The translations under genes were made by a program, and so were the position numbers. From assembly GCA_016709865.1 (NCBI GenBank), contig JADJLX010000005.1, forward strand, positions 1,054,001 through 1,118,000: DNA of 64,000 bases. Reading direction: 5' to 3'. The notes beneath the pieces are model-generated. The model saw only the letters and a program-made list of their open reading frames with translations. It made no database searches and was not told the origin of the DNA. This DNA is from Bacteroidales bacterium (GTDB taxonomy: Bacteria; Bacteroidota; Bacteroidia; Bacteroidales; VadinHA17). Below, one piece after another: positions 16,113 to 24,831 of the stretch. Every line of letters starts with the position of its first letter. Positions within the stretch are counted from its first letter, which is position 1.

Positions 16113-16157
16113 AATGATTAATTTACTTTTACAAAATTAAACAATCAATGTAAGTAT

Positions 16158-17141
16158 ATGTTCAGAAAATTCTGGAAAACACTCAAGATATTTATAATAA
16201 TTGCTGTTATCATAATCATATTTCCACGTTCGATACTTCCGCATAAATCGGTTGAGGAACAACAGGATAATATGGAATTTTACGTGTCTGAAAATGAAAA
16301 GGAAGGCAGATTAATTGAATTTAAAGATGATAACGAAGCTCTCAGACTGAAACTGGCTCAGCTAGAGATCATTAACAGGAGCAGAAAAAAATTCAATGCT
16401 CAGTCAGTAAAGTTGGATATTCTTGCGTCGAGGGTAGCTAACAAGATGTGCAGGGAAGCTGCTGAGAATGAATTTGTCGGTCACTGGAACATGGCTGGTG
16501 AAAAGCCATATCACAGGTATGCTTTTGCTGGAGGGCATGACCATGTTTCTGAAAACGCATTTGGCGAATGGTCTTCAGCTTATTACGAAATTACCTCTGA
16601 AAAAATCGGGGAACTGATGAGAACTGGTCATGGTTCATTTATGTCGGAAAGAGCACCAAATGACGGACATAAGAAGACAGTAATAGCGAAAGAACATAAT
16701 TTTGTTGGCATCGGTTACCACCTTTCAGGGAAACAGTTCAGGTACTATGAAGAATTCATTGACAGGTATTTTGAATTTGAAAATATCCCTGAGGCAGCAG
16801 AAAGGAATGCATCCACTGATATCACAGTAAAAACTGATGGCAAGAGTTTTCTGTACTTTCTTGTTATTTACCGCGACAAGTTTCCACAGAAGCTTACGCC
16901 ATCGCAGATTAATAGAAAAGGAAGCTATTCTGACTTTAGTGAAGAAGAATATCAGACGATTACAGCATGGGAACTTTCACAATACAGAAGCGGAAACACT
17001 TATAAAATACCATTGAAATTTTCAAAAGAAGGGCTCTATTATATTCAGATCTTTTCTGACAAGAAGGAATTAACTAAGCCTGCTTCTATAACTACAAGGG
17101 GGAAGACACCCTACAGTGGCATAGTAATAAGAGTAAATTAA
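16158..17141 (+). CDS. CAP (SCP/PR1-like) domain protein, membrane-anchored
   Basis: The 327-residue protein has one N-terminal hydrophobic anchor (about residues 10-30), a short charged helix, and then a CAP domain from about residue 65. The family residues are seen as EFVGHWNMAG near residue 110 and as GGHDHVSENAFG, NDGHKKTVIAKEHNFVGIGYH further on. The C-terminal 100 residues form a separate, probably beta-rich domain. Bacterial CAP proteins are extracytoplasmic and their activities are mostly unknown. It stands as a single gene divergent from the glutathione peroxidase gene. Confidence 0.82.
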   Translation: MFRKFWKTLKIFIIIAVIIIIFPRSILPHKSVEEQQDNMEFYVSENEKEGRLIEFKDDNEALRLKLAQLEIINRSRKKFNAQSVKLDILASRVANKMCREAAENEFVGHWNMAGEKPYHRYAFAGGHDHVSENAFGEWSSAYYEITSEKIGELMRTGHGSFMSERAPNDGHKKTVIAKEHNFVGIGYHLSGKQFRYYEEFIDRYFEFENIPEAAERNASTDITVKTDGKSFLYFLVIYRDKFPQKLTPSQINRKGSYSDFSEEEYQTITAWELSQYRSGNTYKIPLKFSKEGLYYIQIFSDKKELTKPASITTRGKTPYSGIVIRVN

Positions 17142-17176
17142 GAGGAACTGCTTGGGATAACCGTTAATTTCCAGGA

Positions 17177-18475
17177 TTAATTAACTACAGGGAGTGTAAA
17201 ACGGAAATTGCTTCCTTTTCCGTTCTCATTTTCTGTTCTGATTCTTCCACCATGTTTTTCTACAAATTCCTTATAGATAAGTAATCCCAGTTCGGTTTTT
17301 TTTTCTTTTGCTGTTCCCGCAGAAATAATAACCTGGGCAATATCAAACAATTTAGAAATATTTTCCTTTGTCATGCCAACTCCATTATCTGAAACTGAAA
17401 TAGTTATACCAGAGTTATCAGATTCAGCAGTGATTTGTACCGAACCACCTGTATTTGTAAACTTTACAGCATTACCAACAAGGTTTCGCAGTACAGTTTT
17501 AAGCATATATCCATCTGCGTAAACAATTATCCTTTCATCTACATAAGAATTAACTGTTATATTTTTTGCATCGGAGAAAGGTTTAATATTTACAAGAACA
17601 TCCCTGCACAATTCTCCGAGATTCTGCTTTTTAGGGTTAAAAGGGATTGCTCCCTGCAGAGCTTTCTCCCATGTAAGGAGGTCGTCGAGCAAGTTATAAG
17701 TATTTTTTGCAGAGGTATTAATTGTATTTACATAACTCTCAATCTGATCTTTATTAAGATTCTGCAGGTTTTCCTTTAACTCTTCGGAAAAACCAATGAG
17801 ATTGTTAAAAGGACTCCTTAAATCATGTGCAAGTATAGATATAAAACGGTCTTTGTCTGCATTGAGCTGGATCAGCTTCCTCTCACTTTCCAGAGCTTTA
17901 AGCCTCTCTATATTGTAGTTATCATAAACAAATCTTATTATAAAGTAGATCAGAATTGAAGAGTAAATCAAGGTTATCAGATGGTCAATCCACCTTTCAG
18001 TTTCTGAAGGAAAATTTGTAATAAGATCAGGTCTGTAGAACTGAATAAGAAATATCGAAATATTTGAAACTAAAAAAAGTAATATAACATAAATCTTCTC
18101 CCTTTCTCTTACAATCAGCAAACCAAGTATCAAAATTACCAATGCAGGCATCACATTGGAACCATTAATACCTCCATTGAAGATCCAGATTGTTGAGATT
18201 CCGATTATTGAGATACAAATTACAGGGAAATTGACGGGTTTGTATATTTTTCTGAACCTTATAAAGTAATAGAGGACAAGTACGATCAGGGATAGGAAAA
18301 TAGGTACAAGAACAGCAATTGCTGACGTTGAAAGCAAAGAGTTTATTAAGGAACCGATAAGGCTGATAAGTATTCCTATAATACTTGCAGATAATACCAG
18401 CCTGTGCTCCAGGGGGAAATCTTCCTCCTCGGCAAAAATGTAACTGATTAATCCTTTAGCTTTTTTCCTTATCAT
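17177..18475 (-). CDS. Sensor histidine kinase with multi-helix membrane input domain
   Basis: The 432-residue protein has about six membrane helices (residues 25-185), a short coiled linker, and a HisKA domain whose phospho-acceptor is H217 in SILAHDLRSPFNN. A HATPase_c domain follows, with the N box NLVGNAVKFTN and the G1 box VSDNGVGM. The terminal GxGxxL box is weak (TELGLLIYKEF). No response regulator gene is adjacent, so the partner is elsewhere. Its ATG overlaps the neighbouring secreted protein gene stop? No: its start codon at 18475 overlaps the TGA of the gene at 18472, so it is translated after that gene and is probably coupled to it. Confidence 0.9.
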   Translation of the reverse strand: MIRKKAKGLISYIFAEEEDFPLEHRLVLSASIIGILISLIGSLINSLLSTSAIAVLVPIFLSLIVLVLYYFIRFRKIYKPVNFPVICISIIGISTIWIFNGGINGSNVMPALVILILGLLIVREREKIYVILLFLVSNISIFLIQFYRPDLITNFPSETERWIDHLITLIYSSILIYFIIRFVYDNYNIERLKALESERKLIQLNADKDRFISILAHDLRSPFNNLIGFSEELKENLQNLNKDQIESYVNTINTSAKNTYNLLDDLLTWEKALQGAIPFNPKKQNLGELCRDVLVNIKPFSDAKNITVNSYVDERIIVYADGYMLKTVLRNLVGNAVKFTNTGGSVQITAESDNSGITISVSDNGVGMTKENISKLFDIAQVIISAGTAKEKKTELGLLIYKEFVEKHGGRIRTENENGKGSNFRFTLPVVN

Positions 18476-19335
18476 TTCGATAACGCCTCATTAACTGATG
18501 TCATGTCAATCACGACCGGAAAAGACATATTTTCAGGCGATGTAATATCGATTGTTCCTGTCTGCTTTGTATTAACTGTCTGTTTAACAAAATATCCTTT
18601 CTCCGGCGAAAAATACACAATGCTGGAACCTGTAAACGGACCTTTTGTTGTAATATCCATTCCCTGTGTCTGAGTTATCATCAATCTGTCTCCTGATATT
18701 ACAGAACTGATCCTGACACACCTCACTCCATTGATCTCTTCAAAGTCCTCAAATTTATTATCTGATCTGAAAGCCATTAACATAGAATTGTTCGGAGATT
18801 TGGTTTTGATTGTATCAGTTTGTGACCACGTATATCCGGGGCTTACAGAACCAGACGGTAAATCCGGGAAAAAATCAATGAATGACTGGGCAGCATTTGT
18901 TGATCCGCTCCCATCAATATTTATTAATACTTTGTCTGCTTCGGAGAGGTCTGTTTCCTTACCTTCCTGTGTAATTGACATGACGAATACTTTACCCATA
19001 GCATCTCTTAATACACCTCCTGCTGAACCCTGGGGAGAGTCAACTTTCTGATACATAGAGTCGATAGACACTTCAAGATTCATCATTTTTTCAACTAAAC
19101 CTTTTGATTTTATGCTGCAACCCAGAGCTGCAGATACATTTACTTCCATAACCTGCCCCATGGCATCCAGAGTCTGCACTATCTTAGTTGTGGAAAGATA
19201 TTTAACAGGTTTATCGGCTGGATAGTTATATGCCATTTTTACATTGCCTGATTGGGAAAATGCAACAGAATAAAACACAAGAGCAATAAATATAGATAAG
19301 ACAATTGATTTCCTGAAAGAAGTAAAGTTTCTCAT
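18472..19335 (-). CDS. Secreted protein of unknown function, DUF6263-like
   Basis: I place the start at the ATG at 19335 (MRNFTSFRKSIVLSIFIALVF), giving 287 residues; eight extra codons upstream add nothing. A signal peptide ends near FSQ. The mature part is beta-rich and has repeated threonine/serine-bounded strands, for example KPVKYLSTTKIVQTLDAMGQ. It resembles the secreted DUF6263-type proteins of Bacteroidota, with moderate confidence. The stop overlaps the sensor kinase start by four bases, so the pair may act together, with this protein as a possible periplasmic partner of the sensor. Confidence 0.7.
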   Translation of the reverse strand: MRNFTSFRKSIVLSIFIALVFYSVAFSQSGNVKMAYNYPADKPVKYLSTTKIVQTLDAMGQVMEVNVSAALGCSIKSKGLVEKMMNLEVSIDSMYQKVDSPQGSAGGVLRDAMGKVFVMSITQEGKETDLSEADKVLINIDGSGSTNAAQSFIDFFPDLPSGSVSPGYTWSQTDTIKTKSPNNSMLMAFRSDNKFEDFEEINGVRCVRISSVISGDRLMITQTQGMDITTKGPFTGSSIVYFSPEKGYFVKQTVNTKQTGTIDITSPENMSFPVVIDMTSVNEALSK

Positions 19336-19458
19336 TAGCTGATTTTTTATGTTTAACAAAACATAAAGTTAATAAACAATTGAAATAAATCAATAAAGTA
19401 AAAACCCGGCGTTAACAAGATGAACTCATCTTTAAGCTTTCAACGCACATTAAAAACA

Positions 19459-19484
19459 AAACCCGGCACTTTCGTACCAGGCTT
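19459..19484 (-). terminator. Old terminator downstream of the disrupted tRNA-Pro end
   Basis: On the minus strand AAGCCTGG pairs with CCGGGTTT (two G-U pairs) around a 10-nt loop, followed by a T-rich run. It lies just beyond the tRNA-Pro 3' fragment at 19493-19538 and would have ended the original tRNA transcript before the element inserted. Confidence 0.55.
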
Positions 19485-19492
19485 TTTCTTTT

Positions 19493-19538
<46 letters not shown>

Positions 19539-19670
19539 TAAACGACACCTTTTTAGATTTTCTTATTTTAATTATTTATTCATTAAATGTACTGATATTC
19601 AGGTATATTGTTAATAACTATCTTTTTATTTGTTTTCCTTTGATTTTATTTAATTTGTATATTTGCAGAT

Positions 19671-19706
19671 AGTTGTTTGCAAATACTTTGAGCATATTAT
19701 TTGCAA
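19671..19706 (+). promoter_or_regulatory. Paired TTTGCAA sites before the integrase gene
   Basis: AGTTGTTTGCAAATA occupies 19671-19685, and a second TTTGCAA lies at 19700-19706; TTTGCAAATA and TATTTGCAA-like sequences face each other. The same 15-mer recurs at 22414-22428. A TATATTTG -7-like box is at 19658-19665. The pair is a likely operator for an element-encoded regulator. Confidence 0.5.
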
Positions 19707-19734
19707 GCCGAAAACAAAATTTAATAACTGAGAC

Positions 19735-21039
19735 ATGGAAAAATATTCACTTGACGGCGCAATTTTGTCAGTTTTTTTTGATACACGAAGAGCCAAAAAT
19801 GTAGCAGAAAACGAAGAAGTAACGGAAAGGGATTTGCGTTACCCGGTGAAATACCGTATATTCTCTACTGCCGATCAGACATATTATTTTCATCCTTCAG
19901 GTATTGACTTAACAATTGATGACTGGAAGAGAATACCAACTGCCAGAAAAAAAGAACTTATTGAAACCAGAGAACTCATTCAGGCGGGTTTTGATAAGAT
20001 TAAGCTCCATATAAAAGAATTGGCAAAGGGGGAAGGTTTTTCTATTGCAGGGTTAGAAAAGCGACTGAGCCGGGGACGAAAAGACAGCATCCTTACAGCC
20101 TTTTATAGTAAGATTGACGAGCTGACCAAAACAAAACAGATAGGGACGGCCTCGACTTACCAGTGTGCCATAAATAGTATAATGAAGTTCACTAATAAGG
20201 ACCTGAAATTTTCTGATATTACAATTGACTGGTTAAAAAGATATGAAGCATATCTAAGAACTGAAAGAACTGAGATTACGGCTGAAGGGGAAAGTAAAAC
20301 TATTAAAGCAAAAAGTATTACAACGGTTAAATTCTACATGGGTTGTATCCGGTCAATAATGAGCGAAGGGAAAGAAGATAAAATTATTTTAGAATCTCAA
20401 TATCCTTTCGGAAAAGGAAAGTATGAAATAAAATCAGGGGACGGCCGGAAAATGGCCTTAACACTTGCACAGATTAAGGCAGTATTAGATTATGAATTAA
20501 CAACTGACATTGAAAAACGGTCCCGAGATTTGTGGTTTTTTTCATACCTCTGTAATGGGATTAACATAAATGATTTATGCAGACTGAAGTACAAAGATAT
20601 TGCCGGGGGTGAAATTCACTTTTACAGACAAAAGACAATAAGAACGACTAAAAATCAAAAAGCGATTGCAGCAACTTTAGTTCCTCAAATGATTGAGATT
20701 ATAAAGAAATGGGGGTCAAAAGATAAGAAGCCTGATAGTTATATATTTCCCTTCCTTTCTTCTGGGCTTGACCCTAAAACCGAAAAAATGATTATTCAGA
20801 ATTGTACCAGACTGATTAATAAAAAAATGGCAGCAATAAGCAAGGCCCTGAATTATGATAATATTTCAACTTACACGGCCCGGCACTCATACGCAACTGT
20901 ATTAAAACGAAGCGGGGCTAATATTGCCTTTATTTCTGAATCTTTGGGCCATTCTGACCTCCGAACAACTGAGAACTACCTTGCATCATTCGAACAAGAG
21001 GAAAGGGCTAAAAACGCCTCTAAATTGACCGATTTCTAA
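19735..21039 (+). CDS. Tyrosine integrase (phage/ICE-type site-specific recombinase)
   Basis: The 434-residue protein has an N-terminal arm-binding and SAM-like domain (about 90-230) and a C-terminal catalytic domain. Catalytic residues are visible: an arginine in NINDLCRLKYKD, the RH pair in TARHSYATVLKRSG, the histidine in ESLGHSDLRTT, and the nucleophile Y415 in ENYLASF. This is the layout of the Bacteroidota tRNA-targeting integrases. It lies about 200 bp from the truncated tRNA end, as expected, and would catalyse integration and excision of the element between 19493 and 29199. Confidence 0.95.
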   Translation: MEKYSLDGAILSVFFDTRRAKNVAENEEVTERDLRYPVKYRIFSTADQTYYFHPSGIDLTIDDWKRIPTARKKELIETRELIQAGFDKIKLHIKELAKGEGFSIAGLEKRLSRGRKDSILTAFYSKIDELTKTKQIGTASTYQCAINSIMKFTNKDLKFSDITIDWLKRYEAYLRTERTEITAEGESKTIKAKSITTVKFYMGCIRSIMSEGKEDKIILESQYPFGKGKYEIKSGDGRKMALTLAQIKAVLDYELTTDIEKRSRDLWFFSYLCNGININDLCRLKYKDIAGGEIHFYRQKTIRTTKNQKAIAATLVPQMIEIIKKWGSKDKKPDSYIFPFLSSGLDPKTEKMIIQNCTRLINKKMAAISKALNYDNISTYTARHSYATVLKRSGANIAFISESLGHSDLRTTENYLASFEQEERAKNASKLTDF

Positions 21040-21049
21040 AATTAAGGCC

Positions 21050-21865
21050 ATGAATAAAGAGATTGACGACACAATTAAAAAGATAGCATTATCAATAATT
21101 CAATTTGATGCTGCCATTAAAGCCGGTGACCCTAAAGGAATAAGTGAATTCCTTAAAGTCATTCCTTCTTATGCAAGTTATTTTAAACTAAGGGTCCCCG
21201 ATAAATATGAAGAAAAAATACATTTTTTGAATTTCCAAAAGGAGGTATTTAGCTTATTTACGGCCTTATTCGTTGAGGGTAGTATTTATAAAGTTGCGGA
21301 AACCTTATTCATAAAAAACGGGGATATTAAAATGCAGGGGGATATTCCTTCTATTAAGACTACCCCATTAACCCGAGAAATTGATAAAATCGGCAGGGAT
21401 TTAAATATTTTAGTTTGTAAATATGATGGACCGATTACGGATATGAAAAATATCAGATGGGAAAGGAATCCATTGTACAAGCTTTCAGATGAAGAAATTC
21501 AAGAAAGAATGTCTAAAAAATCGGACGGGTCCAGAATTTTTAATGAATTTGTTTCTAAATATAAGGGTCTATATGATAAGAAAGCTGAGCCAGATATAAA
21601 GGAGAGGCTTTCTCTGCAAGAAAGTGCTTTAATTTCTGCTTATGAGGGTAAGGTAATTTTGAGAGAGGAAGGAAAAATCAATCAATTTTATAATTATTAT
21701 TCCAAAAGGAGAAACAGAATAGCAATTGAGACTACCAGAAAGAAAACATACAATAAGATTGATAGAATTGAAAAAATAATTCCTCATCTATCAAAGTCAG
21801 CGCAACAAACTGCCATTGACGAAGTTAACACACTAAAATCAGCACTCGAAAAAGAGACCTTCTAA
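21050..21865 (+). CDS. Unknown protein of the integrative element
   Basis: The 271-residue protein follows the integrase with a 10-bp gap. It is mainly helical and charged; the N-terminal third has mixed hydrophobic helices (KIALSIIQFDAAIKAGDPKG), and the last 60 residues are rich in K, R and E and probably form a coiled coil. There is no signal peptide or obvious catalytic motif. It is probably co-transcribed with the integrase. No family is recognised. Confidence 0.75.
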   Translation: MNKEIDDTIKKIALSIIQFDAAIKAGDPKGISEFLKVIPSYASYFKLRVPDKYEEKIHFLNFQKEVFSLFTALFVEGSIYKVAETLFIKNGDIKMQGDIPSIKTTPLTREIDKIGRDLNILVCKYDGPITDMKNIRWERNPLYKLSDEEIQERMSKKSDGSRIFNEFVSKYKGLYDKKAEPDIKERLSLQESALISAYEGKVILREEGKINQFYNYYSKRRNRIAIETTRKKTYNKIDRIEKIIPHLSKSAQQTAIDEVNTLKSALEKETF

Positions 21866-21942
21866 AAATAGTTACCAGTTGTAACCGGTTACAGGCTACC
21901 CCGACAAAGTAGCTTCACAGCTTAAACTTAAAATGCTGTGAA

Positions 21943-22272
21943 ATGTCAAATCCATTCGATGTACTTGAAGCAAGACTATCTAACATAGAAAATCTATTGT
22001 TAGACATTAAACACCCTGCAAAAAGCCCCGAAGCCGTCCCGGACCGGATTACCCTTATTGAGGCTTGCGAACTTACAAATCAATCCAAAAGTCAGGTCTA
22101 TAAATTAACCATGCTGAATGAGATTCCATTTCAAAAGTATGGGAAAAGACTTGTTTTTAGTCGTAAAAGTCTTTTGGCATGGATGGAAAAACGTACCATT
22201 TCCGCACCTGAAGCCGGGGACGTGATGACAGACAGGCTTGCAAAGTCTGCAAAAAAGCACCTTAAAAAGTGA
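21943..22272 (+). CDS. Helix-turn-helix DNA-binding protein, excisionase-like
   Basis: The 109-residue protein has a short N-terminal coiled coil (LEARLSNIENLLLDIK), and then a MerR/HTH_17-type domain from about residue 36: ITLIEACELTNQSKSQVYKLTMLNEIPFQKYGKRLVFSRKSLLAWM. This pattern is typical of excisionases and replication-control proteins on mobile elements. It is likely to regulate excision of the element or bind the TTTGCAA sites, though neither is shown. The ATG at 21943 directly starts the coiled coil. Confidence 0.85.
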   Translation: MSNPFDVLEARLSNIENLLLDIKHPAKSPEAVPDRITLIEACELTNQSKSQVYKLTMLNEIPFQKYGKRLVFSRKSLLAWMEKRTISAPEAGDVMTDRLAKSAKKHLKK

Positions 22273-22297
22273 GATTTTTAGCCTGTTTATGGTTCAT

Positions 22298-22428
22298 TGA
22301 CAGAGGGCTTCACAATCTGTTTAGTGTACTTATAAAGCTGTATATTAATATGTTATACATATTTAAATGAATATTAGAAAATTGTGTTTACAAAATGTTT
22401 GCAAGTTGATCTGAGTTGTTTGCAAATA
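22298..22428 (+). promoter_or_regulatory. Control region before the nuclease/polymerase genes
   Basis: The 211-bp spacer contains TGACAGAGGGCT (22298-22309), a TTTGCAA at 22398 and the 15-mer AGTTGTTTGCAAATA at 22414-22428, the latter identical to the copy before the integrase gene. TGACAGAGGGCT recurs at 24686, also just after a stop codon. The two TTTGCAA sites are 21 bp apart, two helical turns. Confidence 0.5.
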
Positions 22429-22483
22429 AAAAATGTTAACAGTAAGGATATGAAGCAAATAACATTTTTAAGTCAAAAATCAG

Positions 22484-22948
22484 ATGTTTGAGCTACCCGA
22501 AATAAAGAAGAAAAAAAGGCCTAAAGCACCCTATCGGAAGCCGGAAGCGGTTAAGGAACTTGAACGCATGGCCGATGCTGAAGCAATCCGATTGCATCCG
22601 ACTTGCCCACATTTAGCACCCCGGACTTTCAGAGATGACAGCTCAAACTCCCTTACTCAGTGTATTGTGAAATATATCACATTGAAGGGAGGTTTTGCGT
22701 CCCGTATCAATTCAACTGGAATCTATGACCGTAAACTACATAGATACCGTCTAGGAACGCAAAAGAGAGGCCTTGCAGACGTTATGGCAACTTTCAGAGG
22801 GTTATCCCTTCACATTGAAGTAAAGGCCGGGAAAGACCGTCAATCAGAGGCACAAAAGAAAATTGAATCTGAAGTTATCAGGTCGGGAGGTTACTACTAT
22901 TTAGCCCGGAATTTTACTGAGGCAAAGCAATGGATTGATAATTTATGA
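22484..22948 (+). CDS. VRR-NUC-type PD-(D/E)xK nuclease
   Basis: The 154-residue protein has a lysine-rich N-terminus and a C-terminal nuclease domain. Catalytic residues fit the VRR-NUC pattern: D99 in GLADVMA, E112 and K114 in IEVKAG, and S121/Q124 in SEAQKK. Small VRR-NUC proteins in phages and mobile elements act as structure-specific nucleases such as junction resolvases. Its last codons overlap or adjoin the start of the polymerase gene, so the two are coupled. A job in processing replication or recombination intermediates of the element is likely. Confidence 0.85.
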   Translation: MFELPEIKKKKRPKAPYRKPEAVKELERMADAEAIRLHPTCPHLAPRTFRDDSSNSLTQCIVKYITLKGGFASRINSTGIYDRKLHRYRLGTQKRGLADVMATFRGLSLHIEVKAGKDRQSEAQKKIESEVIRSGGYYYLARNFTEAKQWIDNL

Positions 22949-22967
22949 TATTAACGACCAGCGACAA

Positions 22968-24293
22968 ATGAGATACAAACAAATATTACCTGAGAAACTA
23001 GAGCCTAAGATTCAGGAAATTGAAAAGCACCCTCCCAAAATATCAGGATTCAGAATGTCATATTTAAAGCAAATAATATACTGGGTTTGCACCAAAAAAG
23101 AAGATAACGGATTTTCTTACCTTAATATGAAATATTTAAGAACGCAGATTCCACAGGCCGAACAATACATAAAATTTTTATTAAGTGAGGGATTGATTGA
23201 ACGTACAAAGGGATATTTACCCGGAGAAAGGTCGTACGGTTACCGGATTGCCTCTGAATATGAAAGTAGGTATATTATTAAGACGGTCACAGATCAGAAA
23301 CTAATTAGAAAGGTTAACGAGGCCCCCCGGAATTTTGCACGTGGTTTTAAGGTTCAAAATAAATACATAAAAGATTTTACCCTAGACCCTCAGGCGGTAA
23401 CATTTGCCGAAAATACATACTCAGGGGAGTCGTATAATACTGCCATTGTTTCTATAAACATGGTAAATAATAATGAAAAATACTCTTCGATTGATGATGC
23501 CGGGGGGCGGTTCTATTCCAATTTAACAAATATGCCTTCCGGACTCAGACAGTTTGTAAGGGTAAAAAACAGATACCTAAGGGCAAACGTCGATATTAAA
23601 AACAGTCAGCCATATTTTACTATAATGATTTTGACTAATCCGGGGGGGCTTGTGAGGTTTGCAAAAAGTAAAGAATTTGCTATGATTCTAAAAAGCCTGA
23701 AAATACCTGATAATGATGATATTAAGTTATACATAAATTTAGTAACCAAAGGCCAGTTTTATGAGTACTTAATGCCATATTTTGAGGCAAAGGGGTTACC
23801 ATGTAGCAGGGCTGATGTAAAAAAAGCAGTTATGATAATTCTCTTTGACCAGAACAGGAAACGAATTTCCAGAGCAAAGCGGATATTTATGAAACTGTTC
23901 CCGACGGTTCATAAAATATTTTCTATTGTCAGGGGTTCCGGTAAGGGTGAAAGGTTTCCGATTCTTTTACAGGCCATTGAGGCGCATGTAGTATTAAAGA
24001 TAATTCTCCCGACTCTCAATAAGAAGCACCCGGATATAATTGCCTTTACTGTACATGATTCCTTACTCGTAACGGATAGCCCTGATATTGTGGAGACGCT
24101 AATGATTGAAGAGCTGGAAAAATTTACCGGATATAAGCCGATTCTTAAAATTGATTTTTTTTCGACCGACCACAAATTTAGTACAGATTTTAGTGATATA
24201 GAGAGGCATGAAGAGGTAAGAAGAAGAAGAGAAGAAGAGAAGAAGAAGAGAGTAGTGTACTATTATGATTCTAAAACCTCTGTAATTAATTGA
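22968..24293 (+). CDS. Palm-domain polymerase related to family A DNA polymerases and T7-type RNA polymerase (candidate TV-Pol)
   Basis: I use the ATG at 22968 (MRYKQILPEK, 441 residues); a TTG at 22935 is possible. The motifs appear in family A order. A GR..SNL.N.P..R.F segment starts at G180 and corresponds to the TGRLSS..NLQN region. Motif A is VDIKNSQP with D209. The O-helix/motif B is RADVKKAVMIILFD, with R281, K285 and F293; the alignment with R627-K631-Y639 of T7 RNA polymerase is close. Motif C is FTVHDSLLV with H363-D364. It lacks an exonuclease domain and most of a thumb. The N-terminal 130 residues may be winged-helix, and the tail is highly charged. Primase-polymerase activity is inferred, as proposed for the TV-Pol family. 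Confidence 0.82.
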   Translation: MRYKQILPEKLEPKIQEIEKHPPKISGFRMSYLKQIIYWVCTKKEDNGFSYLNMKYLRTQIPQAEQYIKFLLSEGLIERTKGYLPGERSYGYRIASEYESRYIIKTVTDQKLIRKVNEAPRNFARGFKVQNKYIKDFTLDPQAVTFAENTYSGESYNTAIVSINMVNNNEKYSSIDDAGGRFYSNLTNMPSGLRQFVRVKNRYLRANVDIKNSQPYFTIMILTNPGGLVRFAKSKEFAMILKSLKIPDNDDIKLYINLVTKGQFYEYLMPYFEAKGLPCSRADVKKAVMIILFDQNRKRISRAKRIFMKLFPTVHKIFSIVRGSGKGERFPILLQAIEAHVVLKIILPTLNKKHPDIIAFTVHDSLLVTDSPDIVETLMIEELEKFTGYKPILKIDFFSTDHKFSTDFSDIERHEEVRRRREEEKKKRVVYYYDSKTSVIN

Positions 24294-24404
24294 TTATTAA
24301 TTTATTGACATGTTAATAATATGGAAAAATGGTCAAATTCTGGCCAAAAACACAACAAATCAGGCTTTCAGTTTCGTCGCTGGGGCTGTCAGTTTGGTTT
24401 GTTA

Positions 24405-24443
24405 CTCTGGGGTTCGGCCTTGCATAGCCGGCCCCGGAGTTTT
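24405..24443 (+). terminator. Strong GC hairpin followed by T-run after the polymerase gene
   Basis: A 13-14-bp GC-rich stem pairs 24405-24418 with 24427-24439 around an 8-nt loop and is followed by TTTTATTT. It lies 112 bp past the polymerase stop and 20 bp before the next start. It looks like an intrinsic terminator or attenuator, and stands out in AT-rich surroundings. Confidence 0.6.
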
Positions 24444-24459
24444 ATTTAAAACTAATGTC

Positions 24460-24672
24460 ATGGAAAACACGACATCAATTAAAGAATTATTCGACTTTTT
24501 TTATCTGAGCGAAAAGCAATTAACGGCCGGGCAAGTGCAATCTATTGATAGTGTGCAGAAGCAATTCAGACGAGATAAAACTTTGTCTGAAAAGCAGCTT
24601 GCAGCATTAAGAGAGATAGTAAAATATTTACCGGCTCAGGATACAAGGTTTTCCGGGGCTGAAATTATGTAG
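24460..24672 (+). CDS. Small protein of unknown function in the element
   Basis: The credible start is the ATG at 24460 (MENTTSIKELFDFFYLSEKQ), giving 70 residues; an in-frame extension upstream would run through the GC hairpin. The protein is helical and charged, with a QKQFRRDKTLSEKQLAALREIVKYLP core. No family is recognised. It lies between the hairpin and the next control region, on the element's only coding strand. Confidence 0.6.
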   Translation: MENTTSIKELFDFFYLSEKQLTAGQVQSIDSVQKQFRRDKTLSEKQLAALREIVKYLPAQDTRFSGAEIM

Positions 24673-24685
24673 GCATCTGGTATGA

Positions 24686-24792
24686 TGACAGAGGGCTGAT
24701 ATTGCTTTTGTAAAGTATTATATAATTGATATAAAGACATTAACAACTAATTAACTAACATTGTTAATAAGGCATTTGCAATATATTTGCAA
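24686..24792 (+). promoter_or_regulatory. Control region before the phage-like gene run
   Basis: This spacer has the second TGACAGAGGGCT (24686-24697), a TATATTTG -7-like box (24782-24789), and two TTTGCAA sites at 24775-24781 and 24786-24792, 11 bp apart. It probably drives the plus-strand run from 24832 to about 27292. Confidence 0.5.
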
Positions 24793-24831
24793 ACATTATT
24801 AATATTTACCTAACTTTACAACAAAAATATT

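Noticed and set aside
24310..24459. Coding sequence before the ATG at 24460
   Set aside because: This extension passes through the GC hairpin and reads like noncoding DNA.
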